A stretch of 64,000 bases of DNA from Fabrea salina (GCA_022984795.1 JALIHJ010000047.1:148774-212773), one strand, 5' to 3'. Positions 33,856 to 43,480 are shown, counted from the stretch's first letter. Made by a program: numbers and translations. Notes: a model not told the origin generated them from the sequence alone.

Positions 33856-35100
33856 ATGATAATCCACAATGCTAAACAAGTTGTGTGCATCAGCAACTCT
33901 TACCAGAAGTTTAAAACTAGCAACGAAATGAAAGACCTGTGCCTGATGCAAAACACCAGCATTGTAGTTGAAAACGGACTCATTACTGACATAGGAAGCC
34001 CTCAAGAAATCCTTGATAAGCACTCTTCCAAAAACCTCAGAAAAGTAGACGCTACAAACAAGTGTGTCCTTCCTGGCCTAGTAGACGCACACACCCACCC
34101 AGTGTTCTCTGGAGACAGAGTTCACGAGTTCGCAATGAAGCTTGAAGGCAGGAGCTACATTGAAATCCACCAAGCTGGGGGAGGAATTATGTTCACCATG
34201 AACAGTGTCAAAGAAACCCCTGAAGAAGAACTGTACCAGCTACTTATTCCCAGACTCGACAGAATGCTTAAACTCGGCACTACACTTATCGAAGCCAAGT
34301 CTGGCTACGGAATCGACTTAGAAAGCGAAATCAAAATGCTGAAAGTGCTTCACAAAGCCAATCAAGAACACAAAATCACAGTTGTAAGTACCTTTTTACC
34401 TGCACATGCAGTAGTTCCGGGAAAAACAGCTTCGCAAATGGCTGACGAAATCACAGAAACTTACATTCCAGAAATAGCTAACTTAAAGCAACAAGGAGTT
34501 ATTGATCCTACTATGATCGACATTTTCTGCGAAAAAGGCATTTTTGAAGCTGAAGACACCAAAAAGATACTAAACGCTGGACTCAAGCATGGACTAGTGG
34601 GCAACTTCCACGGAGACGAACTGAACCCTATAAGCTCAGGAGTCCTTGCAGCAGAAACCGGTTCGCGTGCAGTTTCTCACTTAGAACACCTTTCAGCTGA
34701 AGACATCTCTGCCATGGCTCTCCACAGCACAGTAGGTGTGCTGCTTCCTACTACTCAGTACATACTCCACTTAAAAGTTCCACCTGCAAGGGAGATGCTT
34801 GACCAAGGAGTCCCTGTTGCTTTAGGAAGCGACTTCAACCCCAACGCTTGGTGTCTTTCTATGCCCTTAGTGATGCACTTGGCTTGTGTGAACTACAGGT
34901 TTTCTATGAACGAAGCATTAGTCGCCAGCACTCTTAACGCAGCTGCGAGCATGGGCGTGAGTGACAAGTACGGTTCCATTGAAGTGGGTAAGGCAGCTGA
35001 CCTACTGATACTAGACGCTCCTAGGTGGGAGCATCTTATCTACCAAATGGTCGACCCTCCTATTTCTGCGGTGATTAAAGCAGGCGAAATACTTAACTAA
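33856..35100 (+). CDS. hutI: Imidazolonepropionase (histidine degradation)
   Basis: This 414-residue amidohydrolase has the metal-binding HTHPVF motif (about residue 79), the conserved LVDAHTHPVFSGDR segment, EAKSGYGID, NFHGDELNP and SDFNPNAWC. It opens 4-imidazolone-5-propanoate to N-formimino-L-glutamate, the third step of the histidine utilisation pathway. Length and motifs match animal AMDHD1 and bacterial HutI. No other hut gene lies nearby. The stop TAA shares its last A with the ATG of the next gene (TAATG, 35098-35102), an unusual overlap for a eukaryotic nuclear gene. Confidence 0.94.
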   Translation: MIIHNAKQVVCISNSYQKFKTSNEMKDLCLMQNTSIVVENGLITDIGSPQEILDKHSSKNLRKVDATNKCVLPGLVDAHTHPVFSGDRVHEFAMKLEGRSYIEIHQAGGGIMFTMNSVKETPEEELYQLLIPRLDRMLKLGTTLIEAKSGYGIDLESEIKMLKVLHKANQEHKITVVSTFLPAHAVVPGKTASQMADEITETYIPEIANLKQQGVIDPTMIDIFCEKGIFEAEDTKKILNAGLKHGLVGNFHGDELNPISSGVLAAETGSRAVSHLEHLSAEDISAMALHSTVGVLLPTTQYILHLKVPPAREMLDQGVPVALGSDFNPNAWCLSMPLVMHLACVNYRFSMNEALVASTLNAAASMGVSDKYGSIEVGKAADLLILDAPRWEHLIYQMVDPPISAVIKAGEILN

Positions 35101-35816
35101 TGAAGTTTCAGTACTTATATGGCATTAACCCTATTATAGCTGCTATCAAAGCCCAAAGGCGCATTTCTCAGAAGCTAATGGTTTGTGAACCCATTGAAGA
35201 AAAGGCTCAAATAATTTCTTTAGCACGTCAGTCAGGCATAGCTATTGAAACAGTGGCCAAGTTCAAAATTGAAAAGTTCGCACCTAACAAACCCCACCAA
35301 GGTTTGGTGCTCAAGACTTCAGAAATAACCCCACACAAGATTAACGAAGTCCAGTCGCTCAACGTGGACAGCTTTCCCTTTTGGCTTTGCTTGGACGAAA
35401 TTTCCGACCCACAAAACCTAGGGGCTATTTTAAGAGTGGCGCAGTTTTTCAATATTTCAGGAGTTCTGCTGAGTGCTTACGGGTCAGCTCCACTTTCACC
35501 AGCAGTGGCAAAAGTTAGCTCGGGCGCTGTAGAAACCTTGAACATCTGCAGTGTGGACGACATGCCTAAGTTTCTGAAAAAAGCCAAAGAGTCCAGTTGG
35601 AGGGTCCTTGGAACTGGAAAAGGAGTGCACTTAAACTCAGTTTTGCCCAAACCCAAAACTATACTGGTGCTGGGCAACGAAGGCAAAGGACTCAGAGAAA
35701 GGGTTAAGAAAGAGTGCCAAGAAGTGGTTTGGATCAAAGGAGGAACTGAAACTGTAGACAGCTTAAACGTAGCTACAGCTGCTTCTGTCTTTGTAAATGC
35801 TTTAAAAATTAGTTAA
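35100..35816 (+). CDS. SpoU/TrmH-family 2'-O-ribose RNA methyltransferase (MRM1-like)
   Basis: 238 residues. The N-terminal substrate-binding part starts YLYGINPIIAAIKAQRR. The SPOUT knot has motif 1 DEISDPQNLGAILRVAQFF, motif 2 LVLGNEGKGLRERV and motif 3 TVDSLNVATAASVFVNAL. This matches the family that methylates a G in mitochondrial 16S-like rRNA (MRM1) or bacterial 23S rRNA (RlmB). The ATG overlaps the stop of the upstream hutI gene. The stop TAA overlaps the stop of the convergent SOD gene (TTAA, 35813-35816). Confidence 0.9.
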   Translation: MKFQYLYGINPIIAAIKAQRRISQKLMVCEPIEEKAQIISLARQSGIAIETVAKFKIEKFAPNKPHQGLVLKTSEITPHKINEVQSLNVDSFPFWLCLDEISDPQNLGAILRVAQFFNISGVLLSAYGSAPLSPAVAKVSSGAVETLNICSVDDMPKFLKKAKESSWRVLGTGKGVHLNSVLPKPKTILVLGNEGKGLRERVKKECQEVVWIKGGTETVDSLNVATAASVFVNALKIS

Positions 35817-36556
35817 AAAGGAACTCCTTGTTGCTTGCTGGCGTAGTTCTCGTAAAAAGTGTCTACGACTTGCCAGTCCACGATTTTCCAGAAACTGTTG
35901 AAATAAGTGCCTTTGTCCCACTTGTACTTAAGGTAGTAAGCGTGCTCCCAAGCATCGTTAGTAAGAATAGGGTAGCACTTGTCCTCGTGCATCAAAGGGT
36001 TTACGTGGTCGTCAGATATCTCCATCTTGAGTTTTCCGTCTTTGTCCACACACAGCCAACTCCACCCTGAGCCAAACACACTTAAGCAGTTGTTTTCAAA
36101 AGCTGTTTTAAAGTCTTCAAAAGTCTCCCACTGTTCTAGAATTTTGCTCATAAGGGCTTTTCCTGGCTGCTTTTGTTTGCAGTCTCCATAAGGCGTGTTG
36201 AGCACCCACCAGTAAAGCATGTGATTGTAGTGCCCCCCTGCAAACCTTTCTAGTTTTAAGTCTTCTCTTCCCATTGCGACCAGTTCAAGCAAAGTTTTAT
36301 TCTGAAGAGCTTCGTTGGAGTCTAGGTACTTGTTAAGCTTCGTGACGTAGCTTTGGTGGTGCTTGTCGTGGTGGGCATGAAGTATTTCTGACGTTAAAAC
36401 TGGGTAAAGGTAAAACCTTGGGTAAGGCAACTCTGGAAGTTCAAAGGGGTGCCTGGAGTTCTTAGGGGTGTACTCATCTTTAATCTCACAAAACTCAGCT
36501 GAGTTTATTGCCAACACACTCCCCACACAAACTAGAAATACTTTCCAGATTTCCAT
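35813..36556 (-). CDS. Secreted Fe/Mn superoxide dismutase
   Basis: 247 residues with an N-terminal signal peptide (MEIWKVFLVCVGSVLAINS). Metal ligands fit the Fe/Mn-SOD set: His in LHAHHDKHHQSY, His in GGHYNHMLYW, Asp and His in LTNDAWEHAYYLKY. Two extra Cys (CEIKDEYT near the mature N-terminus; GDCKQKQ) and CYPILTN suggest adaptation to an oxidising compartment. Fe versus Mn cannot be decided from sequence by eye. Secretion is unusual, because most Fe/Mn SODs are cytosolic or mitochondrial. The stop overlaps the convergent methyltransferase gene. Confidence 0.92.
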   Translation of the reverse strand: MEIWKVFLVCVGSVLAINSAEFCEIKDEYTPKNSRHPFELPELPYPRFYLYPVLTSEILHAHHDKHHQSYVTKLNKYLDSNEALQNKTLLELVAMGREDLKLERFAGGHYNHMLYWWVLNTPYGDCKQKQPGKALMSKILEQWETFEDFKTAFENNCLSVFGSGWSWLCVDKDGKLKMEISDDHVNPLMHEDKCYPILTNDAWEHAYYLKYKWDKGTYFNSFWKIVDWQVVDTFYENYASKQQGVPF

Positions 36557-36908
36557 TTTTACTGTTGGAAAGTTTCTTCTAAGTAAATTCTTGACTTACT
36601 GAAGTTAACTACTTAAACTTTACTTAAAGCTAGCTTGCACTGCAAAGCTGCAAAAGGCAGTTTGAAGCCCGATCAAGGAGTTTGAGGAGCCTTTGACTAG
36701 ACATTGTGCTTAAATGGAAATGGGAATAACATTTATGGCTTTTCTGAAAAATTATAAAAACATTTAGCATAATGATGGTTTAGTCAATGCTAAAATGGCA
36801 CACTGAGTCTTAAACTTAACCTCTAAGCTTCCCCTAGTTGGCTCCGATAGGACCCCGATCTAAGCTTTCCGCCATATTTTTGGATGGCCAGCATAAAAAT
36901 AAGCAGTG
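36557..36908. other. Intergenic region, 352 nt, between divergent genes
   Basis: The longest spacer in the gene-dense part. It is mostly AT-rich, with a more GC-rich patch at about 36820-36890 just upstream of the SNF2 gene. That patch contains a short possible hairpin (GCCAT ... ATGGC, about 36871-36886). No ORF, tRNA or known RNA is recognised; promoter functions for both flanking genes are likely. Confidence 0.5.
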
Positions 36909-39900
36909 ATGTCAGATTCCATTCCATCTGAAATTCCGCTAAATTTTACAAATGAAAAATACAATCGGCAATACACCTATCCCGCCCAAAACCAAAATCC
37001 CAACTCAGGCTCCAAAGACACGAGCTCCCAACGCTCAAATCTAAGCAGTGCCATACCCAAGCCTCACATCGCTCCACTTCCTAAAAACGCTGCATTCAGT
37101 GCTGCGCATCTGCACCAAATACGGTCACAAATTATTGCTTACAAGGTGCTTAACACCGGGAACAAACTTTCTGGTAGGCTGAAAGAAGGAATTCAAGGAG
37201 GAGATTTGCCTACTCCCAGCAGCCTTTACAGAGCCAAAGCCCAGCAAAAAGCAGAAGCCTCCCTTTTAGCAGAGCGCTCTGTGCCTGGCAAAAGCTTGTC
37301 TCGAGGAGCAGATTACTACTGGGGCGGTCTGAAAGGTCTCCAAGCGTCCATGGCGAGTTTGAGGAAAGCCCAAGCTGCCCTCAGAAAAGAAGTTTTAGGG
37401 GAAAGCTTGCCCAAAAAGGACATGAGCCACACTGCTTTGGAAGCTGGACTCTTGGACAGGAGTTACTACAGACGGGCGGTTCCTCAGAGCTTCCGCACGC
37501 GGCAAGAAGCCAAGGTGCTGGCTAAGTACGAGCAAGCAATGCGAAACGGCCAGGAACTTAAGAAGCGCAACCAACAAGCCCAGTTCTTGACTCAGCTGCT
37601 CAACTACCATCGGGAGTTTTTCGAGTTCCACAAAAAGAAACATGGTCTGTTGAGGAAGCAAGCTTACGGGTCCAAGAACTTCTTAGACTACATTGAAAGA
37701 CAAGAAATCGCCAAAAAAGAAAAGTTTGAGAAAGAAAGACTGCGCGCCCTCAAAGAAAATGACATGGACGCTTACATCGAACTCATAAACACCACCAAAA
37801 ACGACAGGCTCCTCCAAATCCTACACCAAACTGACAAGTTCTTAAGGCAGTTGGGAGCCAAAGTGAGAGTCCAGAAAGGAGAAGAACTTGAAGAAGGCCT
37901 TGAGAACGATGAAGACGCCCAGCTATCAGGCAACCAAATAGCTGAGAGTCTTAAAACAGCTTCGAAGACTTACTACTACATCACACACACCATCCACGAG
38001 CAAGTCAAGGAACAACCTAAAGGAATAGAAGGAGGCATTCTTAAAAGTTACCAACTAGACGGACTCAGGTGGTTGATTTCACTGTACAACAACAACCTGC
38101 ACGGAGTGCTGGCTGACGAAATGGGACTTGGAAAAACCATACAGACGATTGCGCTTTTCCAGTACTTAATTGAAAACAAAAACAACTGTGGACCCTTTTT
38201 AGTAGTTGTGCCTCTGTCAACTCTATCTAACTGGGTGCTGGAACTCAAAAAGTGGGCTCCCAAAATCAGAGTTGTAGTTTACAAAGGACCTCCTGCTCAC
38301 CGGCGGCACATTATTTTCAATGCGCTTAACTCTAGGAAGTTCAACGTGCTATTAACTACTTACGAGTACATCATGAAAGACAAGCAGCAACTCAGTAAGA
38401 TCCACTGGTCCTACATAGTAGTTGATGAAGGCCACCGCATGAAGAACGCCAAGTCTAAGTTCGCACAGATTTTGGGACTCCAGTACACTTCTGACCACAG
38501 ACTGCTGCTTACAGGAACTCCTCTGCAAAACAACTTAGCTGAGTTGTGGTCTTTGCTGAACTTTTTGCTGCCTAAGATTTTTAACTCTTTAGACGACTTT
38601 GAAAAGTGGTTCAACCAACCTTTTAACCGGTTGCCTGGAGAAGACGTTGAGCTTAACGAAGAAGAAAGTTTACTTGTAATCAACCGGCTGCATCAAGTTC
38701 TGCGGCCTTTTCTTTTGAGACGCGTCAAAAAAGACGTTGAAGCTGAACTTCCTGATAAGATTGAGTTTGTCTTGAAAGTAGAACTTAGTTCTTGGCAGAG
38801 GAAACTTTACAAAGAAATCCAAGAAAAAGGCTTCTTAGCAAAGGACCCCTCCACAGGACGGCCTAAGAACCTCAACAACTCTGTAATGCAGCTCAGAAAG
38901 GTCTGCAACCACCCTTACCTCTTTACTCGGTTCGACCACTTTGACTTCATAACAGACGAGATTTGGAGGTCTTCCGGAAAGTTCGAGTTGCTAGACCGGA
39001 TACTGCCTAAGTTCATAGCTACCAACCACAAAGTCCTTATTTTCTGTCAAATGACTCAACTCATGGACATCATGCAGCTTTACTTCGACTTCAAAGGCTA
39101 CAGGTACCTAAGGCTGGACGGAACTACTAAGTCCGAAGACCGAGAAAAAAGAATGCAGCTCTTCAACGCTCCTAACTCTGAGTACCACATATTCTTGCTG
39201 TCCACTAGAGCTGGAGGTCTCGGACTTAACCTTCAAGCTGCAGACACAGTTATAATTTACGACTCCGACTGGAACCCACAAATGGACCTCCAGGCGCAAG
39301 ACCGAGCCCACAGAATCGGCCAGAAAGAAGAAGTCAGGGTCTACCGCTTAGTCACTAACACCAAGATCGAAGAAACTATCCTGACCAAAGCTGCCTACAA
39401 AAAAGACGTAGACGCGAAAGTAATCCAAGCAGGACTCTTCAACGCAAAAGCCACAGACTTAGAGCGCCGGGAAAAACTCAGGAGCTTGCTTAAAACTGAA
39501 GAAGAAGACGAAGAAGAAGAACAGCCCTACATGACCGACCCCCAAATCAACGAAGTGATTGCGCGCAACGACGAAGAGTACGAAGCCTTTGAAAAACTAG
39601 ACATGCAGCGCAAACTAGTTGAAAAGTACGACCAAAGACTAATCCAAGAAGACCAAATGCCTGAATGGCTCGGAATGACTGAAGCCGAGAAAGAAGAGTT
39701 CTTCTACGGCAGAGGACTTCGTGAACGCAAACGCGTTTACTACGCTGACTTCACTGACGCTGAGTGGGAAAACATGATTGAGGGCAAAAAAAGACCATCT
39801 GGTGACCTCCAGGAGTCTCCCAGCAAAGTTCCTAAACATGAAGAAGAGAACTCTGACACCAAAATCACCATTTCAAGTGGAAGGATTGTGCATGAGGAAG

Positions 39901-39968
39901 AGTCTGAGTTGGATGAGGACGAAGACTTCTGCGATGACATTTATATGCCTTATGATGATGACTATTAA
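36909..39968 (+). CDS. SWI/SNF-type chromatin-remodelling ATPase (BRM/Snf2/Sth1-like)
   Basis: 1019 residues from ATG 36909; the preceding GTG codon is ignored. A QLQ-like motif (FSAAHLHQIRSQIIAYKVLN, about 63-82) precedes an HSA-like helical region (about 195-310). The Snf2 helicase core has DEMGLGKT (about 403), DEGH (about 505), LTGTPLQNN, then STRAGGLGLNLQAAD and QAQDRAHRIGQ (about 795). A SnAC-like acidic segment (LERREKLRSLLKTEEED through QMPEWLG) follows, and an acidic tail. The order QLQ-HSA-ATPase-SnAC identifies the catalytic subunit of a SWI/SNF or RSC-like complex. No bromodomain is present at the C-terminus, unlike yeast and animal orthologues. Confidence 0.93.
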   Translation: MSDSIPSEIPLNFTNEKYNRQYTYPAQNQNPNSGSKDTSSQRSNLSSAIPKPHIAPLPKNAAFSAAHLHQIRSQIIAYKVLNTGNKLSGRLKEGIQGGDLPTPSSLYRAKAQQKAEASLLAERSVPGKSLSRGADYYWGGLKGLQASMASLRKAQAALRKEVLGESLPKKDMSHTALEAGLLDRSYYRRAVPQSFRTRQEAKVLAKYEQAMRNGQELKKRNQQAQFLTQLLNYHREFFEFHKKKHGLLRKQAYGSKNFLDYIERQEIAKKEKFEKERLRALKENDMDAYIELINTTKNDRLLQILHQTDKFLRQLGAKVRVQKGEELEEGLENDEDAQLSGNQIAESLKTASKTYYYITHTIHEQVKEQPKGIEGGILKSYQLDGLRWLISLYNNNLHGVLADEMGLGKTIQTIALFQYLIENKNNCGPFLVVVPLSTLSNWVLELKKWAPKIRVVVYKGPPAHRRHIIFNALNSRKFNVLLTTYEYIMKDKQQLSKIHWSYIVVDEGHRMKNAKSKFAQILGLQYTSDHRLLLTGTPLQNNLAELWSLLNFLLPKIFNSLDDFEKWFNQPFNRLPGEDVELNEEESLLVINRLHQVLRPFLLRRVKKDVEAELPDKIEFVLKVELSSWQRKLYKEIQEKGFLAKDPSTGRPKNLNNSVMQLRKVCNHPYLFTRFDHFDFITDEIWRSSGKFELLDRILPKFIATNHKVLIFCQMTQLMDIMQLYFDFKGYRYLRLDGTTKSEDREKRMQLFNAPNSEYHIFLLSTRAGGLGLNLQAADTVIIYDSDWNPQMDLQAQDRAHRIGQKEEVRVYRLVTNTKIEETILTKAAYKKDVDAKVIQAGLFNAKATDLERREKLRSLLKTEEEDEEEEQPYMTDPQINEVIARNDEEYEAFEKLDMQRKLVEKYDQRLIQEDQMPEWLGMTEAEKEEFFYGRGLRERKRVYYADFTDAEWENMIEGKKRPSGDLQESPSKVPKHEEENSDTKITISSGRIVHEEESELDEDEDFCDDIYMPYDDDY

Positions 39969-39985
39969 TAAACTAGTTCTTATAA

Positions 39986-40699
39986 ATGCTTGTTAAAGTG
40001 CTTAAGCAGTGCATGCACCACTCTGTGCCTAAGAACCCCCAGTTTTACCAAGACAGTTCACCTGCTGCCTTCCAGTTACTTTGTGAGTTGCTGGGCAAGC
40101 CTAGAAGACCCCCTGCCCATGCTTTGGTTTTCGAGGTGTTTGAGCACATGTGCTCTGACTACATGTCTTCGCGTAAAACTTACCTAGACTTTCCTTCAAT
40201 TCAAGAAGAGTTTCCAGTGCACAAGAACATAACACTTATGCACCTTTCAATGCTGCTTCAGCGACTTGAGTATGAAGAAACCAAAGAAGCCCTTGCAGAG
40301 GCCTTTCGCTTGCAAGAAGTTTGTGAAAAGTACGCCTTTGAAAGGTACTTAGACTTAGTAGAACACATGGTGGACCTGCCTGTTCAAGAGTTTGAAATGC
40401 AGTTAGTAGAGATGCTTGTTAACGACTTAGACAAACTCAACAAACTAGTTGCTTGCTACGGGTATGGAAAGAAGTTTATAGTGCTTGACCCTGTTCAAAA
40501 CTACGACATGAAACAAGTTATCATCAAGTAACTTGCAAACAGTGATGTTTTTGAGCACTGCGTTCCAAGCTCAGACAAACAAGTTGGGGAACTCTTTGAG
40601 TACTTCCAAGAACACGTAAGCTTTACACAGAAAAACTACCTTGAGTCACTTTCTTACTTCCAACTCACACAAGAAAAGGTCAACTGGGGTCTTCAGTAA
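39986..40699 (+). CDS. Unknown helical protein, two exons (232 aa)
   Basis: Removing a 15-nt intron (40528-40542) extends the frame past an apparent TAA to a stop at 40697-40699, giving 232 residues from MLVKVLKQCMHHS to VNWGLQ. The protein is mostly alpha-helical with Leu/Glu-rich repeats (LAEAFRLQEVCEKYAFERYLDLVEHM). No domain is recognised. It starts 17 nt after the SNF2 stop, and the next same-strand gene begins 7 nt after its own stop. Confidence 0.8.
40528..40542 (+). other. 15-nt spliceosomal intron
   Basis: GTAACTTGCAAACAG, with GTA start, AG end and A at position 10. Unspliced it yields AAG-TAA; removal gives AAT (phase 2) and keeps 52 further codons open to a normal stop. Confidence 0.85.
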
Positions 40700-40706
40700 T
40701 AGTTAA

Positions 40707-41468
40707 ATGGAAGCTAACTCAGCCAAGCGTCTTAAGTCTCTAGAGGACCAAGTAAGCACTATCGAATACACCTTAGACTCCTGCAGACCCTTACTAAAAC
40801 TAGCCAAAGACTCTGAGTCAGTTCCTAAAATCCAAGACCAAATTTCTTTTATCTCAAAACAAACTTCAGAGTTAACAGCCGAGCACAAAGAAACTCAAAC
40901 TATTTTAGAAGAAGCCAAACACAAACTTGAAGAAACCCAAGAAGAACAAGAAAACTACCTCAAACAAGAGTTTGCTAAACGCCAAAAAGCTTCCCAAGAT
41001 CTAAATGCCAAACTTGGAAAACTTGAAACTCACTTTAAAGAACACCAAGAAGAAAACTATAAAGCACTGCAAGAACTCAAACAAAACTTAGCTTCACATA
41101 TACAAGCTACTTTAAGCAGCACCAGGGAAAGCCTTGCCCAGCAACACCAAAAACTCAAAGACAACTTAGAAGAAGCAAAACTAGAAGCCAAAAACCAACT
41201 CCAAGTGATGACCCAAAGTCAACAGCAGTGCCAAAACAAGCTTTTAGAGTTTGAGTCTACTTACAAAGACTTCCTAAGCACACCTTCAAGTTCCTCAAGT
41301 GGCAAAACAGAGTTAGTCAAGCAGTGCAATTCTATGATTGAGTCTGCACTTAAGGAATTCAACTCTTTTCTAGACCAGAGACTTCAAAGCTTGTCTAGCA
41401 AGTACAACTCAGAACTAGCCAAACTGCGCCAGCAAATCGAAGATATGCACAACTGGGTAAAGGATTAG
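40707..41468 (+). CDS. Coiled-coil protein (253 aa)
   Basis: Starts MEANSAKRLKSLEDQVST. It is almost entirely coiled coil, rich in Gln, Lys, Leu and Glu, with one Ser-rich break (FLSTPSSSSSGKTE, about 190-204). No catalytic or membrane segments. It ends in TAG. The family is not recognised; a cytoskeletal scaffold is plausible. The ATG lies 7 nt after the preceding same-strand stop. Confidence 0.85.
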   Translation: MEANSAKRLKSLEDQVSTIEYTLDSCRPLLKLAKDSESVPKIQDQISFISKQTSELTAEHKETQTILEEAKHKLEETQEEQENYLKQEFAKRQKASQDLNAKLGKLETHFKEHQEENYKALQELKQNLASHIQATLSSTRESLAQQHQKLKDNLEEAKLEAKNQLQVMTQSQQQCQNKLLEFESTYKDFLSTPSSSSSGKTELVKQCNSMIESALKEFNSFLDQRLQSLSSKYNSELAKLRQQIEDMHNWVKD

Positions 41469-41500
41469 TGACTACAAGAATTCATAATAAATAATAACTC

Positions 41501-42868
41501 ATGGAACCAAATGAACCGCAAAATGTAATTTCGGCAGAAAGCGATGACTCTAGTGATTACATCAGTAAACCTCAAAAACAATGTCTTTTGAAGCAAGCCA
41601 GTTATTCCTTACAAGACATCTACTGCCACATAGAAACCCTCATTAAAAAAGAGTGCTTGCGCCAAATGCTCGTATCGGGAGAAGTAATTAACTCTCGTTA
41701 CCAAGTAAGACGCATTATTGGTCGCGGGGCCTTTGGAAAAGTAGTGGAGGCTTGGGACCTTCAGAACTCAGAAAAAGTAGCTATTAAGTTCATTAAGCAA
41801 AAACCCGGACTCGAAAAACACGTCCACAGAGAGATAAAGACCCTCAAAAAACTCAACAAAGTTGACATTGAGAAAGGGTACATAGTTCGAATGCTGGACT
41901 GTTTTGAGTGGAACGAGTTCCTCTGCATAGTTTTAGAGCAACTTTCAGTGAACCTGTTCCAGGTACTTCGCAGTACTAACTTCAAAGGACTTCCTTTAGA
42001 AGAAATAAGGGACTTTGCCTGGCAACTGTGCATGGCTTTAAGGATGTTTTCTTTTTCATCGCTGCAAATCGTCCACTGTGACCTGAAACCAGAAAACATC
42101 ATGCTGAAAGACCCCAACCATTTAGGAATCAAAGTTGTGGACTTTGGAAGTGCTTGCAAAGCTGGAAAACCCTTTTTCAAGTACGTGCAGAGTAGGTACT
42201 ACAGAGCTCCTGAGGTGTTGTTGGAGCTGCCGTATTCAGCTCCGATAGACATGTGGAGTCTAGGCTGCATTCTAGTTGAGCTGCACACTGGAACTCCTTT
42301 GTTTTGTGGAGAAAACCAAGAAGACCAGCTTTTAAAGATAGTGAAAGTACTAGGCCCCTTGCCTGAAAGCATGCTTAGAACTAAAGAAATCCCTTCAGAA
42401 GAACCTCCTTGTGGACTGCACTACCTTTTAAAGGACTTCAGAACCCAAGACTCCCAAACTTACGACACGTTTCTAGACTTAGTATCTAAGATGCTTATTT
42501 ACAACCCCTCTGAAAGAATAACTCCTTTAGAAGCCCTTAAACACAGGTTCTTTACAGACCACCACTTTCCTAAAATAATCCGACCTTCTAAAACCCTCCC
42601 CAACACAAAGCGTCCTGGCTCGCTCAACACTCAAACCAAGTCAGAAGTTCCATGGCCCAAACACAAGTTTGCAAAAGGCCCTCAAAAGAAAGTTTCTTGC
42701 AAAGTAAGTCCCAACTTAAACAACTTACTCAAAAAAGGCTTCACTAGTGACTCGCCTTTTTCTAAACAGTCAACTCAAGAATCCAGGAACGGGTCCTTGT
42801 TCCAGTCTCCCTGGGGACCTGCTTCACAGGAATCAGACCAGACTCGTGACTCTACAACTCCAATGTAA
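41501..42868 (+). CDS. DYRK-family protein kinase (455 aa)
   Basis: The kinase domain spans about residues 65-350: Gly loop IIGRGAFGKVVEAWD (about 71), VAIKFIKQK, catalytic loop HCDLKPENIML (about 191), VVDFGSACK (about 213) and activation segment YVQSRYYRAPEVLL (about 227), whose first Tyr matches the autophosphorylated DYRK tyrosine. The C-terminal ~100 residues are basic, Ser/Pro-rich and probably disordered. DYRKs are dual-specificity kinases acting in cell cycle, splicing and morphogenesis. Subfamily assignment (DYRK versus HIPK) is uncertain. Confidence 0.9.
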   Translation: MEPNEPQNVISAESDDSSDYISKPQKQCLLKQASYSLQDIYCHIETLIKKECLRQMLVSGEVINSRYQVRRIIGRGAFGKVVEAWDLQNSEKVAIKFIKQKPGLEKHVHREIKTLKKLNKVDIEKGYIVRMLDCFEWNEFLCIVLEQLSVNLFQVLRSTNFKGLPLEEIRDFAWQLCMALRMFSFSSLQIVHCDLKPENIMLKDPNHLGIKVVDFGSACKAGKPFFKYVQSRYYRAPEVLLELPYSAPIDMWSLGCILVELHTGTPLFCGENQEDQLLKIVKVLGPLPESMLRTKEIPSEEPPCGLHYLLKDFRTQDSQTYDTFLDLVSKMLIYNPSERITPLEALKHRFFTDHHFPKIIRPSKTLPNTKRPGSLNTQTKSEVPWPKHKFAKGPQKKVSCKVSPNLNNLLKKGFTSDSPFSKQSTQESRNGSLFQSPWGPASQESDQTRDSTTPM

Positions 42869-42881
42869 TTACTAACTTATA

Positions 42882-43454
42882 TTAACTCTCTTCATTATAA
42901 GCTAAAGGGTCTTCTCTGAAGTACAACTTGATTATAGTGTAAGCAATCAACCCTCCAAACAACCCTACTAAAACAAAGCTCAACAGAATCAACGAGATGC
43001 AAGTTTGTTCAATAGTGTCATCCGAACAGCTTTCTCCTTCAAAAAGAAAAGCTGCTAAGCCTAAACTGAACCCAAGCAACAACAAATTAGACCCTGAAGA
43101 TATTGCAATATACCTACTCCACTGCTTGTCAGTTCCAGTTTCGTTCCTAGAAATGTAAATCAAAACCAATCCATTCAAAAAGTACCAAAACACAACACAG
43201 TTCATAGTAGCAAGTATCCCACTTCCACACTCATCTTCAAACTGCTCAGTAAAAGCCATAACAAACAACTCCACTACAAACACCAACACACTAAGCACTC
43301 CCAACCACATAAAAAGCTTAGGCGCAGGACTCCTCCAAACTGGAGCTGACTCCCCAAAAAAAACCCCTTCTGACTTAACTGGCCTCGGCAGTCCCCAATC
43401 ACACAACTTCCTCTTCAGAGTTTTAAGCACCCTTTCCAACTTAGTTTCTGACAT
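42882..43454 (-). CDS. Four-TM membrane protein of unknown function (190 aa)
   Basis: The cytosolic N-terminus is basic (MSETKLERVLKTLKRKL). Four hydrophobic segments follow: LFMWLGVLSVLVFVVELFVM, ATMNCVVFWYFLNGLVLIYI, SGSNLLLLGFSLGLAAFLF and LILLSFVLVGLFGGLIAYTI. A Cys-containing acidic loop (EDECGSG) and a second (ESCSDDTIEQTC) lie on one side. No family is recognised. It is convergent with the DYRK gene (13-nt gap). Confidence 0.8.
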   Translation of the reverse strand: MSETKLERVLKTLKRKLCDWGLPRPVKSEGVFFGESAPVWRSPAPKLFMWLGVLSVLVFVVELFVMAFTEQFEDECGSGILATMNCVVFWYFLNGLVLIYISRNETGTDKQWSRYIAISSGSNLLLLGFSLGLAAFLFEGESCSDDTIEQTCISLILLSFVLVGLFGGLIAYTIIKLYFREDPLAYNEES

Positions 43455-43480
43455 AAACTTAGTTAATAATGTTTACCGTG

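Noticed and set aside
36820-36900. GC-richer patch with a small hairpin upstream of the SNF2 gene as an RNA gene
   Set aside because: The stem is only about 5 bp with an 8-nt loop and no known RNA motif is present; a promoter or 5'UTR is a sufficient explanation.
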